A stretch of DNA of 64,000 bases from Thermoleptolyngbya sichuanensis A183 (GCF_013177315.1 NZ_CP053661.1:2356001-2420000); one strand, 5' to 3'. Shown: positions 8,862 to 18,492, counted from the stretch's first letter. The notes: generated from the letters alone by a model not told the origin. Program-made: numbers and translations.

Positions 8862-10378
8862 CTTTAGTTTGGACTAATGGTGAAGAGGAAGGCAGTCAAT
8901 GAGAAGCACCGACTGCCGTAAGGTCAATGAAGTACAACCAACATTGACCCCATGATTTTCAACGAACTTCAGCAATTTCGCCAAACGTTGTATGCCAGCT
9001 TGGGAAACGCCAGAGATGCCCTGTTTGATCTGATGGATGCCGTGTTAGTGAGTGCGTGCATCGTGTCGTTTGTGAGGCTATCGCAGAGTCCTGTCTTTCG
9101 TCGCCAGTGGTCGAGCACCTATGAAGCGTTGCGCGATAGCCGCCTACCCCGATCAAAGGTGCTGAAGCTGTTGGTGCAGCAGATACCGACTCAGCAGCAA
9201 CCGTTGTTGGCAGGTGATGCGAGTCGGTGGAACCGTCCTGCTGCCAGGCGTTTGAAAGACCGCACCTTATCAGGCAGAACAGGACATGCCCCGATAGCCG
9301 GACAAAACTACAGTACCTTAGCCTGGATTGCTGAAGACAGGGGCAGTTGGGCATTACCATTGCGGCATGAGCGCATCACCAGCTTTGAAACACCCGCCAG
9401 TAAAGCGGCATTCCAACTCAAACAAGTGACTCGGCAGTTAGCGGTGCGTCCGTTGGCGATCTACGACCGAGGGTACGGCAATGCCAGTTTTGTCAACCAA
9501 ACGGCAGGGATTGAGGCAGACTTGCTGCTGCGGGTTACATCCAATCGATGTGTCTATGGCGCGCCCCCAGCGTATCGAGGGCGAGGCGCACCTGCCAAGC
9601 ATGGACATAAGATGAAACTCAATGACCCTGACACTTGGAGTGTCCCGGTCGAAACCGTTGAAGTCGATGATCCCAACTGGGGACGAGTGCGGGTCAGTCG
9701 TTGGAGTGCATACCATTTCCGCAAATCCCCCAAACGGGCAATGGAAGTGTTGCGCGTGGAGGTGCTGGAGACACAGAGCAGCACGCGACGCTTGGCTCCT
9801 TTGTGGTTAGTTTGGCTGGGTGAGCAGATGCCTCCGTTAGAAACCCTGTGGTTGCACTACCTCCGTCGCTTTGCCATTGAACACTGGTATCGCTTTGCCA
9901 AGCAGAGGCTATATTGGACACATCCCCAGTTCAGTTCTGTATCGGCAACCGAACAGTGGAGCAGCCTGATGCCGTTGCTCAGTTGGCAGTTGTGGTTAGC
10001 GCGAAAGGACTGTACTGACCACCCCTTGCCCTGGCAGGCACCGCAAGAAACGTTGACTCCGGGTCGGGTCGCACAAGCGTTTGCAGGCATTTTGGCAGTG
10101 ATTGGCACCCCTGCTCCTGCGCCTAAACCTCGTGGTAAATCGCCAGGACGAGGCAAGGGGCACAAGCCAACTCCTCGTCCCTGCTATCCGATGGTCAAAA
10201 AACGAGCCTCGAAACGCAAGACATCCGAACAATCCCTGAACAGTCCGGTTGCAACAGCAGCTTAACTGCGAGCAGGATTGTATCCAATTCCTTAAGTTCA
10301 ACTGTTATGAACGGTTGAGCAGATTCTTTATGGCATCCTGTTGAGCATTATTGTGATGCCAGTTAGTCCAAACTAAAG
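8862..10378 (+). mobile_element. IS701-like insertion sequence, complete
   Basis: A 1,517-base element bounded by 16-base perfect terminal inverted repeats: CTTTAGTTTGGACTAA at 8862-8877 and its complement at 10363-10378. It encloses one transposase gene reading left to right. I see no convincing target duplication at the two edges (TTCCG on the left, TGGGA on the right), so the two flanks may not come from one simple insertion. The right edge cuts a DUF1622 gene, and the inverted repeat itself supplies that fragment's stop codon. Confidence 0.85.
8952..10265 (+). CDS. IS701-like DDE transposase
   Basis: A 437-residue transposase filling the insertion sequence. The likely catalytic triad is Asp in LLAGDASRWNRP (about residue 83), Asp in PLAIYDRGYGN (about 175) and Glu in RRFAIEHWYRFAKQRL (about 315), the arrangement of IS701/DDE_5 transposases. 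The C-terminus is basic and proline-rich. The frame is intact, so the element may still be active. It resembles a family of transposases common in filamentous cyanobacteria. Confidence 0.88.
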   Translation: MIFNELQQFRQTLYASLGNARDALFDLMDAVLVSACIVSFVRLSQSPVFRRQWSSTYEALRDSRLPRSKVLKLLVQQIPTQQQPLLAGDASRWNRPAARRLKDRTLSGRTGHAPIAGQNYSTLAWIAEDRGSWALPLRHERITSFETPASKAAFQLKQVTRQLAVRPLAIYDRGYGNASFVNQTAGIEADLLLRVTSNRCVYGAPPAYRGRGAPAKHGHKMKLNDPDTWSVPVETVEVDDPNWGRVRVSRWSAYHFRKSPKRAMEVLRVEVLETQSSTRRLAPLWLVWLGEQMPPLETLWLHYLRRFAIEHWYRFAKQRLYWTHPQFSSVSATEQWSSLMPLLSWQLWLARKDCTDHPLPWQAPQETLTPGRVAQAFAGILAVIGTPAPAPKPRGKSPGRGKGHKPTPRPCYPMVKKRASKRKTSEQSLNSPVATAA

Positions 10379-10635
10379 TGGGAGGGAGCAACGGTGGTAT
10401 GGGCAATGTCGGCCCCCAGTTGAAACTCTAAGGTTAACGACAGCCACAGGTCAAAATTGAGACTGACTTTGGACAGAGACAATTCTGGATCACAGGGGGT
10501 GCGCTGAATCAGCGGCGATCGCCCCCAGCGCTGCTTGGCCGCCAGTTGCAGGGTAGACAGCAAACCTACCAAAATGCAGAATACCGAGACGCCCTCCAAA
10601 ATCAGCGCTAACAACCCCGCTACTTGGTTGATCAC
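10363..10635 (-). pseudogene. DUF1622 membrane protein, truncated by the IS
   Basis: Ninety codons starting MINQVAGLLALILEG. The sequence matches the N-terminal two-thirds of DUF1622 proteins, ending in the conserved region LTLEFQLGADIAHTTVAPS. At that point the frame enters the right inverted repeat of the IS and is read HFSLD and then stop. The missing C-terminal piece (normally about 30 more residues, with an IRTxLNYFL-type motif) is not found on the other side of the IS. The fragment is therefore broken beyond a simple insertion; function unknown. Confidence 0.75.
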
Positions 10636-10703
10636 GGGTTCTAAAGATTCCAGTCTATTTCTCCGTCAGCTTTAGCATTCTAGAATGGGGCCTGGGGCCA
10701 CGC

Positions 10704-11401
10704 TCAGAGCGTAGCCTTTACCTGGCGGCGATAGTTGTCGATCAGCACGTAGACGCTGATCAGCAGTATCCACAGGGGCAAAAACAGCACCACCCAGCCC
10801 AAGCGATCAATGTAGCTCACCCGAAACAGCATGGCTGGCGCCAGGCCATAGCCCAAAAACGACATCCAGCAGGGTCCTATCTGGGTGTGCAAAAACAGAG
10901 TCGCGGTGGAAATCATAAACACCCCGGCCACCCTAACGGCGTAGTTAATCATGATCTCATGGGCAAAGGCGCGACCAATCGCATAGTAGCTAGCCGCAAT
11001 CTGCGGGTTAGGCTCGTTGGCGTAGAGCGTTAGCAGGCTGCCGGTCACCGCTGCACTGGTAAACAGCATGGCAATAAATTAAACAGCATGGCAATAAATA
11101 ACAGCCCACTGCTAAGAAACACTATGGCAAAGAACTGGTCTTCGTTGCTGCCTAGGCGATCGCGCACCACCCCCATAAACCACAGAAAGGCAATGCCTGC
11201 AAAGGGTATCAGGTTTAGCCCCACAATCAGCGATTGCCGATAGGCATCAAACACCGCTGCGCTATCCATGGTGGCGGGGAGGGCCACCAAAAAGAGCACC
11301 AAACTGGCGATAAATAACACCGAAAACATAATGTCCGCAATGGCGGCGGCCTTCGGCGCGGTAAGCCGGGCGCGTTGGGGAAAGGGGGTATCTAGGGTCA
11401 T
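10704..11401 (-). pseudogene. polytopic membrane protein split by a 20-base tandem duplication
   Basis: Two overlapping frames together encode one protein of about 225 residues with roughly six hydrophobic segments. It starts MTLDTPFPQRARL at 11401 and ends NYRRQVKATL at 10704. A 20-base tandem repeat at 11061-11100 shifts the frame; removing one copy gives a continuous LLFIAMLFTSAAVTGSLL. The ATG overlaps the stop of the upstream formylglycine-generating enzyme gene as ATGA, so the two were translationally coupled. I do not recognise the family. A role alongside sulfatase maturation or transport is inference from position only. The duplication could be a recent mutation or a sequence error. 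Confidence 0.75.
11061..11100. repeat. 20-base tandem duplication that breaks a gene
   Basis: The unit AAACAGCATGGCAATAAATT is followed immediately by a second copy that differs only in its last base. Twenty is not a multiple of three, so the duplication shifts the frame of the membrane-protein gene. Confidence 0.9.
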
Positions 11402-12375
11402 GGTGTGCTCGGTCGCACGATCAGCCGAAAGCTCAAATGGCAGGTGGAGGTATCCACTGGCTGGGCCATGCGGGCGGGGGGGCGGTAGCGGCGGCAGTAG
11501 CTGGGGGCACACAAAAACGATCCACCCTTGATCACCTTGCGGGGAATTTTGATCTCGGGAGTCTGCGGGTCGTAGCTGGCCTCAAGGTTGCCGCCGCGCG
11601 GGTTGACCCGTTCGCCACAGCAGGCGTCTTGTTTGATCTGATTGTGCTCCTGATACCAGTCGGCGGTCCATTCCCAGGTGTTGCCGATGATGTCGTAGAG
11701 GCCATAGCCGTTGGGTGGAAACACCCCGACTGGCGAAGTGCCTTCGTAGCCATCAGTCTTCAGGTTTTGCCAGGGAAACTCGCCCTGCCAGGTATTGGCC
11801 ATCATTTTGCCGTTGGGGTGTAGCTCGTCGCCCCAGGCAAACTCGGCGTTTTCGCGCCCGCCCCAGGCGGCAAACTCCCACTCGGCCTCGGTGGGAATAT
11901 CTTTGCCAATCCACTGGGCGTAGGCAGCGACATCTTCGTAGGCGACATGCACTACAGGATGATTTTCGCGCCCTTTGATGGTGCTGCCGGGGCCTTCGGG
12001 GTGCCGCCAGTTGGCTCCAGCAATATAGGCCCACCAGTTGTAGTGGCTGCCTTTGTCTACGGGGCGATCGGGCTTGACGAACACACAGGAGGAGGGTTGC
12101 AGTAGCTCGGTTTTAGCACCGGGGTAGTGGTCGGGATTAGCCGGACGCTCAGCTAAGGTGACGTGGCCCGTGGCTTTGACAAACTTTTGAAACTGGGCGT
12201 TGGTGACCAGGTACTTATCCATCCAAAAGCCGTCTACGGTGACGGAGTGGGCCGGGGCTTCTTCGGCGTAGTGGTGGTCAGATCCCATGGTGAAGGTGCC
12301 GCCCGGTATCCACACCATGTCTTTGGCGGGGGGGCGACCGGGTGGTTTAGTGAGAGCTTCGGGCAGCGGGGGCAT
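11398..12375 (-). CDS. formylglycine-generating enzyme (sulfatase maturation)
   Basis: A 325-residue SUMF1/FGE-fold protein. It opens with the usual MVWIPGGTFTMGSD and carries the catalytic cysteine pair in GGSFLCAPSYCRRYR, at residues 289 and 294. FGE uses copper and oxygen to turn the active-site cysteine of sulfatases into formylglycine. Two sulfatases with cysteine-type signatures lie in the same island, so this is probably their activator. It reads in the same direction as the transporters and the first sulfatase. The downstream membrane-protein gene overlaps its stop by ATGA. No signal peptide is visible, consistent with cytoplasmic maturation before or without export. Confidence 0.92.
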   Translation of the reverse strand: MPPLPEALTKPPGRPPAKDMVWIPGGTFTMGSDHHYAEEAPAHSVTVDGFWMDKYLVTNAQFQKFVKATGHVTLAERPANPDHYPGAKTELLQPSSCVFVKPDRPVDKGSHYNWWAYIAGANWRHPEGPGSTIKGRENHPVVHVAYEDVAAYAQWIGKDIPTEAEWEFAAWGGRENAEFAWGDELHPNGKMMANTWQGEFPWQNLKTDGYEGTSPVGVFPPNGYGLYDIIGNTWEWTADWYQEHNQIKQDACCGERVNPRGGNLEASYDPQTPEIKIPRKVIKGGSFLCAPSYCRRYRPPARMAQPVDTSTCHLSFRLIVRPSTP

Positions 12376-12392
12376 GGTATGTTCTCCAGTTT

Positions 12393-12851
12393 TTAGGACT
12401 CGTGAGCCATTATGTCGATGGCAACGGCAATCGTCAGCATTGGCACATCATTTTGACCGGGTTCGATTTCAACACCGTCGGTATCGCGCAGACGAAACCA
12501 GCGGTTAGAGACTTCCGCCAGTTTGTTGCGTCCGGCTGCGATGCCGTACGCGTGACCCCAAATATTACCCTATACCTCCAGGTCGGGGACATCGCCAATT
12601 TTAACCACCCAGCGATCCTGCAGGGGAGCAATCAGCGCCTTTTTCACCATGGCCAGTTTGTCGCCCTTTGGAGATTCAATGGCCATAGAGTCCTTGACTC
12701 GCACTAGGCGTTCTTGGAGCTTGCACAGTTCGTTGCCGTGGAAATCTTCAAAGATTAGGGTTTCTCGCACGCGCAGGGCTTTGCCGTTGACTTTAAACAC
12801 GCGATCGCCGTCCGAATTTTCGATGAAAAAATCATCGCCGATGGCAATCAT
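12393..12851 (-). pseudogene. LURP-one-related (LOR/tubby-like) protein with internal amber codon
   Basis: The frame from the ATG at 12851 encodes a LOR-type beta-rich protein (IGDDFFIENSDGDRVFKVNG). It hits TAG at 12570-12572, then continues in the same frame with a typical LOR C-terminal half (GNIWGHAYGIAAGRNKLAEV) to a TAA at 12393. Together they make about 152 residues, near normal length. The family normally has some residues before REKMxxIGDDF. These are readable upstream (NTVYKTREK) but have no in-frame start codon before a stop, so the 5' end also looks damaged. LOR proteins have a phospholipid-scramblase-like fold; the bacterial role is unknown. Confidence 0.8.
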
Positions 12852-12983
12852 TTTTTCCCTCGTTTTGTAGACGGTATTGCCGCTGTTGCGCTTGCCAAAG
12901 CTGTGGTCTTGCTGGTGCTCTTCACGACGGTTTTGGTGGGCTTCTTTGTTAAAGATAAGGGGCCCCTATGGGAGGTCAAGGGG

Positions 12984-13838
12984 CTAGGCTGTGAGATTGG
13001 GCCTGCGTTTGCCAATTTCTCCGGCTAGGAACATGAGAATGACCAGCATCAGCAGGGCACCGACCAAAATCGTGGTCAGTACGTTGGGGTCGTCGGCAAA
13101 GTTGCCGTTGGCGACCACCAGTGCTGCAGCAATGTTGCGTTGGGCGGTGCCGAGGCCAACAACAGATTTGACCTCGAAGGATTTCCCTCCCAAGGCGTAG
13201 CCCATGGCTAAAGAAGCAGCAATCAAGAGCACCGCTGCTAAAATTGCGCCGCTGCCAATGGCCCCCAGCACGCTGTCAACATTCAGCACCAGCATCAGCA
13301 CAAAAACAGCCAGCAAACTGGTGCTAGAGGCCTGGGACATCTGGGGTTGCAGCGAGTGGGCGATCGCCTCGTAGCGAGCATTCACAAATAGTCCAATCGC
13401 CAGGGGAATCAGCATGAGGATAACAAGCGATCGGGCTATTTCTGCCGGGTTAACCTGCACGCCCGGCAGCAGCAGCGGCAGCACCACCGGCACATAGATC
13501 ACCGTCACCACCATCAGCAGCACCATCATTCCCACACTTAGGGGCACGTTGCCTTTGGATGCCTGGGCCAGCTTAGGCAAAAAGGGCGCACCAGCAGCAG
13601 TGGCCAGCAAAATCAGCCCGATCGCCAGGGAGTCATCCAGGGGAATCAACGTTTTGAGCAGGTAGGCGACCAGGGGCACCAGCACAAAGTTGGCCAGCAG
13701 CATCCGCAGCACCAGGCCCACATCCTTGAGGGGGGCGAGAATTTGCGGCACTGTAAGGCTGAGCCCGAGAGAGAGCATGCTGCTGATCACAAACACCAGG
13801 GTGCTGAGATTGGCCAAAACTTGAATCACGTCTTGCAT
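12984..13838 (-). CDS. bile acid:sodium symporter (BASS) family carrier
   Basis: About 284 residues, strongly hydrophobic, with eight to ten membrane segments. The BASS/SBF signature region GLGTAQRNIAAALVVANGNF lies near the C-terminus and carries the conserved Gln-Arg-Asn. BASS proteins import organic anions with sodium. In this neighbourhood an aryl or alkyl sulfate, or its hydrolysis product, is a reasonable guess but not shown. I placed the start at the second Met (MQDVIQVLANL), because a duplicated fragment at 18585-18680 begins at the same point; the longer start would be 13850. A truncated near-copy of the first 30 codons lies next to the DUF1254 gene. Confidence 0.85.
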   Translation of the reverse strand: MQDVIQVLANLSTLVFVISSMLSLGLSLTVPQILAPLKDVGLVLRMLLANFVLVPLVAYLLKTLIPLDDSLAIGLILLATAAGAPFLPKLAQASKGNVPLSVGMMVLLMVVTVIYVPVVLPLLLPGVQVNPAEIARSLVILMLIPLAIGLFVNARYEAIAHSLQPQMSQASSTSLLAVFVLMLVLNVDSVLGAIGSGAILAAVLLIAASLAMGYALGGKSFEVKSVVGLGTAQRNIAAALVVANGNFADDPNVLTTILVGALLMLVILMFLAGEIGKRRPNLTA

Positions 13839-13894
13839 CGTGTTTCTCACGCATGGGTAGTGGATTGGGTGGCACAGAGCAGATCACCTGCGGG

Positions 13895-14125
13895 CTAAAG
13901 CACAGCATTACTGGCCAAGGGAGGGTTCTTCTGGACTAAACATCTCCTTACCAGCCGTAAATGCCTTGGGGCCATGCGATACACCGGAGTCATCACTCCC
14001 ACTTCGACGGGTTGTTGGGGCAGGCTAGCGGCAAAGGCCGCCACACTTGCCAGCAAAATAAGGAGTCGAAGGGGCTTAATATCGGCCAGGGTGCAGCAAG
14101 AGGTGTGGGGTTCAAGAGGTTTCAT
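13895..14125 (-). CDS. possible small exported protein, doubtful
   Basis: A 76-codon frame in the 378-base gap between the BASS and SulP genes. It contains a hydrophobic run (LRLLILLASVAAFAAS) that could be a signal peptide, but no recognisable domain. The gap otherwise shows nothing I can name. It may be a remnant or a chance frame. Confidence 0.2.
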   Translation of the reverse strand: MKPLEPHTSCCTLADIKPLRLLILLASVAAFAASLPQQPVEVGVMTPVYRMAPRHLRLVRRCLVQKNPPLASNAVL

Positions 14126-14216
14126 CGACGATAGGGGGCTAGATCACACTAGGAGAAAAGTTACGACAACGGGAGAGCCATCGGGCGGCGGCATGGGAGA
14201 CGCAGAGCATGGCCAG

Positions 14217-15893
14217 TCACACCACCTCTGGGGCCAGGGGCCGTTGCAAAAATGCTTCGGTGACCTGGCGATTGGTGTCATAGAGTCGGCCTGGGGAAAT
14301 TGGATGGGGCAGCAGATCGTAGGTCGTCAGTAGTTGCCGAAGGGGTTGGCTCACCCGGGTCATGGCAAAGCCAACCTGGCGCTGCTCTAGGGATGCGATC
14401 GCCTGTTCCAGCGCCTCGGCCCCGGTGACATCGATATCGGTGATGGCCTCGGCATCGAGCACAAACCACTGCACGGGCGGCTCAGCGGTGGCGACTAGGT
14501 CAGCGACCTGCGTCTTAAAGAACTCCGCATTGGCGAAAATCAGGGGAGCGCTAAAGCGGTAGATCAGAAGCCCAGGGGTGCGCGTAGCCGCAGGGTAGCG
14601 GGCGGCGGCGACAAAGCGGGCTTTGCCCGGAGTCCCGGCCAGCAAGGCAGTGGGGGGCTTAGAGGCGCGCCCCAGGAGGTCAATCATCGACAGCAAAAAG
14701 GCGATCGCTACCGCCTTCAGCGGCCCGAGTACCAAAACGCTTAGCAGACAGGCGATCGCCACCCAAAACTCCGATCGCCGCACCCTAAATAGCGTCTTTA
14801 GTTCACCCACCTCTATCAGCCCCAGCACCGCATTAGCCACAATGCCCGCCAGAGCCGCATTGGGCAGCAGCGCCAGCTGGTTTGTAAAAAACAGCAGCAC
14901 CAGCGCCACCACGCTCGCCCCCACCAAGCTGGGCACCTGGCTGCGGGAGCCGCTGCTATCCATCGCCGCCGTACGGGAGGCACTAGTTCCAGCAGTGAAC
15001 CCGCCGGTTAGCCCTGAGGCCAGGTTGGCCGCCCCAAAAGCAAACATCTCCTGGTCGGCATCAATGGGGTAGCCCCGCCGTTGGGCATAGCTGCGCCCCA
15101 AGAGTAACCCCTCCGCCAGGGTAATGGCGCACATGGCCAAGGCTCCAGGCAACAGGCTACCCCAATCACCCAGCGTGACCTGGGGAAAGGTTAGGCTGGG
15201 CAGCCCAGCAGGAATTTGCCCCAGCACGCTTACCCCCTGTCGATCGAGGTTGAGCCCGGACACCAGTGCCGTCATGATCACTAGGGCCACCAAGGCACCA
15301 GGAATCTGGGGGGCGAACCGCTTTAGCAGCCGAATGATCACAATGCTGCCCACCCCGATCACCACGGTGTAGAGGTTGGCCTCCACCACCTTGCCAATGA
15401 TCTCAACGACTTCGCGAAACCAGCCCTCCGCCTCTACGGAGATGCCCATAATCTTTTTGACCTGGCTGGTCAGCACCTCAATGCCCAGGCCGGTAATAAA
15501 ACCCGCCAGCACCGCCTTCGAGAGAAAGTTGGCCAAAAAGCCCAGCCTAAAGTACCAAAACAGAAAAAAGACCAGGGCGCAAAGCAGGGTGATGGCAAAG
15601 GCCAGTTGTAGGTAGCGAGGATCATCGGGTGCCGCTAGCCCAGCCAGGGTGGCCCCGAGCAACGCCGACAGAGCCGCATCGGGGCTGGCGACCAACTGGC
15701 GGGAGGTGCAGAAAATAGCAAAGGCAACCATCGGCAAAATCGCCGAGTATAGCCCCGCCGTGGCCGGTAGCCCCGCCACTTGGGCATAGCCAATGTTGAG
15801 CGGAACCATCAATGCCGCCAGGGTCACCCCGGCCAAAATCTCGGTGGGTAGGTCGGCTTGCTTGACGCCCCGCAAGCCATGAAAAAGCTGCAT
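14217..15893 (-). CDS. SulP-family anion permease with STAS domain
   Basis: A 558-residue protein. The N-terminal 400 residues form a polytopic SulP domain (starting ADLPTEILAGVTLAALMVPLNI in two overlapping blocks, with SRTAAMDSSGSRSQ in the transport core). The C-terminal part is a STAS domain (WFVLDAEAITDIDVTGAEAL). SulP carriers move sulfate, bicarbonate or other anions across the inner membrane. Next to two sulfatases and an FGE, sulfate or sulfate-ester traffic is the simplest role; bicarbonate uptake (BicA-like) is the main alternative in cyanobacteria. It follows the first sulfatase gene by about 245 bases and reads in the same direction. Confidence 0.9.
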   Translation of the reverse strand: MQLFHGLRGVKQADLPTEILAGVTLAALMVPLNIGYAQVAGLPATAGLYSAILPMVAFAIFCTSRQLVASPDAALSALLGATLAGLAAPDDPRYLQLAFAITLLCALVFFLFWYFRLGFLANFLSKAVLAGFITGLGIEVLTSQVKKIMGISVEAEGWFREVVEIIGKVVEANLYTVVIGVGSIVIIRLLKRFAPQIPGALVALVIMTALVSGLNLDRQGVSVLGQIPAGLPSLTFPQVTLGDWGSLLPGALAMCAITLAEGLLLGRSYAQRRGYPIDADQEMFAFGAANLASGLTGGFTAGTSASRTAAMDSSGSRSQVPSLVGASVVALVLLFFTNQLALLPNAALAGIVANAVLGLIEVGELKTLFRVRRSEFWVAIACLLSVLVLGPLKAVAIAFLLSMIDLLGRASKPPTALLAGTPGKARFVAAARYPAATRTPGLLIYRFSAPLIFANAEFFKTQVADLVATAEPPVQWFVLDAEAITDIDVTGAEALEQAIASLEQRQVGFAMTRVSQPLRQLLTTYDLLPHPISPGRLYDTNRQVTEAFLQRPLAPEVV

Positions 15894-16072
15894 GATTGTC
15901 CTACTTTCTCCTATGGAGTAGCTTGGAAGAGCAGTACAGCAAGTACCAGTGCCTCATAGTCGTTCTTCCAACTGCGGCCTTATTATCTATACTCAAATCA
16001 GTCACACAATATTCAGAAAGTGCCAATTTACCTAGGTGGTAGTTGGCTGAGATCATTTCAGACCTAACCTCA

Positions 16073-16131
16073 CCTCCTTCCCCCTCAGGAAGGAGGCGTT
16101 AACAAGTTCTCCTCTCCGTGTCGGGGAGAGA
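16073..16131. terminator. hairpin-rich spacer after the first sulfatase gene
   Basis: Two inverted repeats follow the sulfatase stop in its reading direction. One pairs CCTCCTTCC with GGAAGGAGG (16073-16096); the other pairs CTCTCC with GGGGAG just inside. Similar C-rich hairpin repeats occur elsewhere in the window (63298-63400). They may terminate transcription or be dispersed repeats. Confidence 0.45.
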
Positions 16132-16137
16132 TTTTCC

Positions 16138-18492
16138 TTACTGCCGAGCCAGATACATTCGCATCTTCTCCTCCAGGTTCTCAACTGCTTCACCCGTGAC
16201 ATCTACCAATGCCTTATTGATCTGTCCAGTAAACTTGAAAGGTGGCTGATAGTCAGGCATTGTTGGAGAGCCTGGATCAGCTCCAACAGCAACACCGGCA
16301 CCCAGCCCCAGCGATAGGGGAATCGTCACCGGCAGCTCGCCTGTGCCCACCAATTGTCCATCCACAAACAGTTCAATGTTGGCTGGAGTGCCTTTGCCGC
16401 GAGCTATATCGACAGGGCCTGTGGGAGTAAATTGGAAACTAAATATGTGGCGACCACTAGGCAACGGTTGGGATGACTCCACCTTGAAATAACTCTCAGT
16501 CACATAGTTGTAGCCATAGGTCAACTTGCCGTTTTGCACATAAAACGAAAAGCCCCCGTCATTGCCACCCATACTAAAAAGCACCCCTTCGGCACCCCCT
16601 TCTGGTACCACTGCGTCAACGGAAATTGAGTGTGCACAGTTCAACACCCTGGGAGCAACGTTACTGGGAACAACTTGAGTGCCAGGATAGTAAACGTACT
16701 TTTTGCGATCGGCGGCGATTTGGGGACGCTCTTCCATAAATCGCTGAGTGCCGCGACTATCGATTGGCAGAACGTTGTATTTGCCGGCTTCCACATACCA
16801 CATGCCGATCATGGCAATCAGGCGATCGCGCTCGGTCTCCGCCAAGTTATTGGTTTCCGCAAAGTCTTCAGTCAGGTTGTACAGTTCCCAACCGTGGGCA
16901 TCTAGCTCAACCAGCTTGTCGTAGGAGATTGGGGCACCAAAGCCCATACCCGCTTCTACAAATGAGGTGCCGGGCCAGGGGCACACGGCCCGCCAACCCT
17001 CGTGATAGAGCGATCGGTGCCCCATCATCTCAAAGTACTGAGTGAGGTGTTTAGAAGGGGCGCTGGCATCGTCGAAGGATGAGGCCAGACTAAAGCCCTC
17101 AATGGGCGACTGGGTCACCCCCTTGATCACCGTGGGAGCCTCAATGCCCAGGGCATCGAGGACGGTGGGCACCATATCGATCACGTGAGCATATTGAGAA
17201 CGAATCTCCCCTTTAGCTTTGATACCTTTGGGCCAGCACACAATAAATGGATCGCTGGTGCCACCCCGGTAGGTTTCCCGCTTCCAGCGACGGAAAGGCG
17301 TATTGCCGGCGTGAGTCCAGCCCCAGGGGTAATGGTTGAAAAACTTGGGGCCACCGATGTCATCGATCGCCGCCAGATTTTGCTCCAGGTTCTCTGGCAC
17401 ATTGTTAAAAAACTTATTTTCGTTCACTGAACCCGTCGGGCCACCCTCGGCACTGGCTCCATTATCTGAAATCACCATAATCAGGGTGTTCTCGTATTCC
17501 CCCAGATCCTTGAGAAACTGGATCAATTCGCCAATGTAGTGATCCGTGTGCTCTAGAAATCCGGCAAACACCTCCATCATGCGGGCATAGAGTTTGCGTT
17601 CGCCATTCGAAAGGGAGTTCCAATCCTGCACATCGGGGTCATGGCGGGAAAGTACCGTGTTTTGGGGAATAATTCCCATTTCTTTTTGCTTGGCAAAGGT
17701 CTTTTCCCGGTAGGCATCCCAACCATCGTCAAACTGCCCCTTATACTTATCAGCCCACTCCTTAGGAACGTGGTGCGGTGCATGCATGGCTCCGGTGCAG
17801 AAATACATAAAGAAGGGCTTGTTAGGTGCCACCTGCTTAGCATCTGCGATCATGCGCTTCGCTTTTTCTACCAGGTCTACTGTTAGGTGATAGCCTTCTT
17901 CTGGCGTTTTTTCGGGCTCAGTTTGGCTGTTGTCGCGTACCAGTTCAGGATAGTACTGGTTGGTGTCGCCGCCTAAAAAGCCATAAAAGCGCTCAAAGCC
18001 GCGACCTAGGGGCCAGCGATCGTAAGGACCCGCTGCGCTGCACTGCTCAACGGGGGTCAGGTGCCACTTACCAACGGCATAGGTGTTGTAGCCATTTTGC
18101 AGCAAAATTTCGGACAGAAACCCGTTCTCAAAGGGAATGTTGCCATTAGAACCGGGATAGCCCGTCGATCCCTCCGTAATACAGGCTAGGCCGTTGGAGT
18201 GGTGGTTGCGCCCGGTCAACATGCAGGAGCGGGAGGGCGAGCACAGGGCCGTGGTGTGCATGTTGTTGTAGCGCAGCCCGTCGCTCGCTAGGGCATCTAG
18301 ATTAGGGGTGGCGATTGGGCTACCGTAGCAGCCCAGTTGGCCAAAGCCGACGTCATCCAGCACAATGAACAGCACGTTAGGCGCACCATCTCTCGCCCGG
18401 TTGGGCTGGGGCCAGGCGGGGGTAGACACATCGGCAGTGCGACCAATCACACCGGGGAAAGCAGTACCAGATTTGTATTCCTTGAGAGCCAT
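16138..18492 (-). CDS. arylsulfatase (type I sulfatase)
   Basis: A 784-residue sulfatase. It begins with the metal-binding APNVLFIVLDDVGFG block. The active-site signature CSPSR has its cysteine at residue 84, and VISDNGASAEGG is a second conserved metal-site segment. FGE converts the signature cysteine to formylglycine, which hydrolyses sulfate esters. Residues after about 600 form a beta-rich extension seen in large bacterial arylsulfatases. I chose the ATG at 18492 because AGGAGA lies just upstream; a longer frame to 18570 lacks support. No signal peptide is visible, so the enzyme is probably cytoplasmic and would need substrate import. It lies between the SulP gene and a DUF1254 gene. Confidence 0.93.
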   Translation of the reverse strand: MALKEYKSGTAFPGVIGRTADVSTPAWPQPNRARDGAPNVLFIVLDDVGFGQLGCYGSPIATPNLDALASDGLRYNNMHTTALCSPSRSCMLTGRNHHSNGLACITEGSTGYPGSNGNIPFENGFLSEILLQNGYNTYAVGKWHLTPVEQCSAAGPYDRWPLGRGFERFYGFLGGDTNQYYPELVRDNSQTEPEKTPEEGYHLTVDLVEKAKRMIADAKQVAPNKPFFMYFCTGAMHAPHHVPKEWADKYKGQFDDGWDAYREKTFAKQKEMGIIPQNTVLSRHDPDVQDWNSLSNGERKLYARMMEVFAGFLEHTDHYIGELIQFLKDLGEYENTLIMVISDNGASAEGGPTGSVNENKFFNNVPENLEQNLAAIDDIGGPKFFNHYPWGWTHAGNTPFRRWKRETYRGGTSDPFIVCWPKGIKAKGEIRSQYAHVIDMVPTVLDALGIEAPTVIKGVTQSPIEGFSLASSFDDASAPSKHLTQYFEMMGHRSLYHEGWRAVCPWPGTSFVEAGMGFGAPISYDKLVELDAHGWELYNLTEDFAETNNLAETERDRLIAMIGMWYVEAGKYNVLPIDSRGTQRFMEERPQIAADRKKYVYYPGTQVVPSNVAPRVLNCAHSISVDAVVPEGGAEGVLFSMGGNDGGFSFYVQNGKLTYGYNYVTESYFKVESSQPLPSGRHIFSFQFTPTGPVDIARGKGTPANIELFVDGQLVGTGELPVTIPLSLGLGAGVAVGADPGSPTMPDYQPPFKFTGQINKALVDVTGEAVENLEEKMRMYLARQ

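Noticed and set aside
8857-10383. Target duplication around the IS701-like element
   Set aside because: Flanking bases TTCCG and TGGGA do not match.
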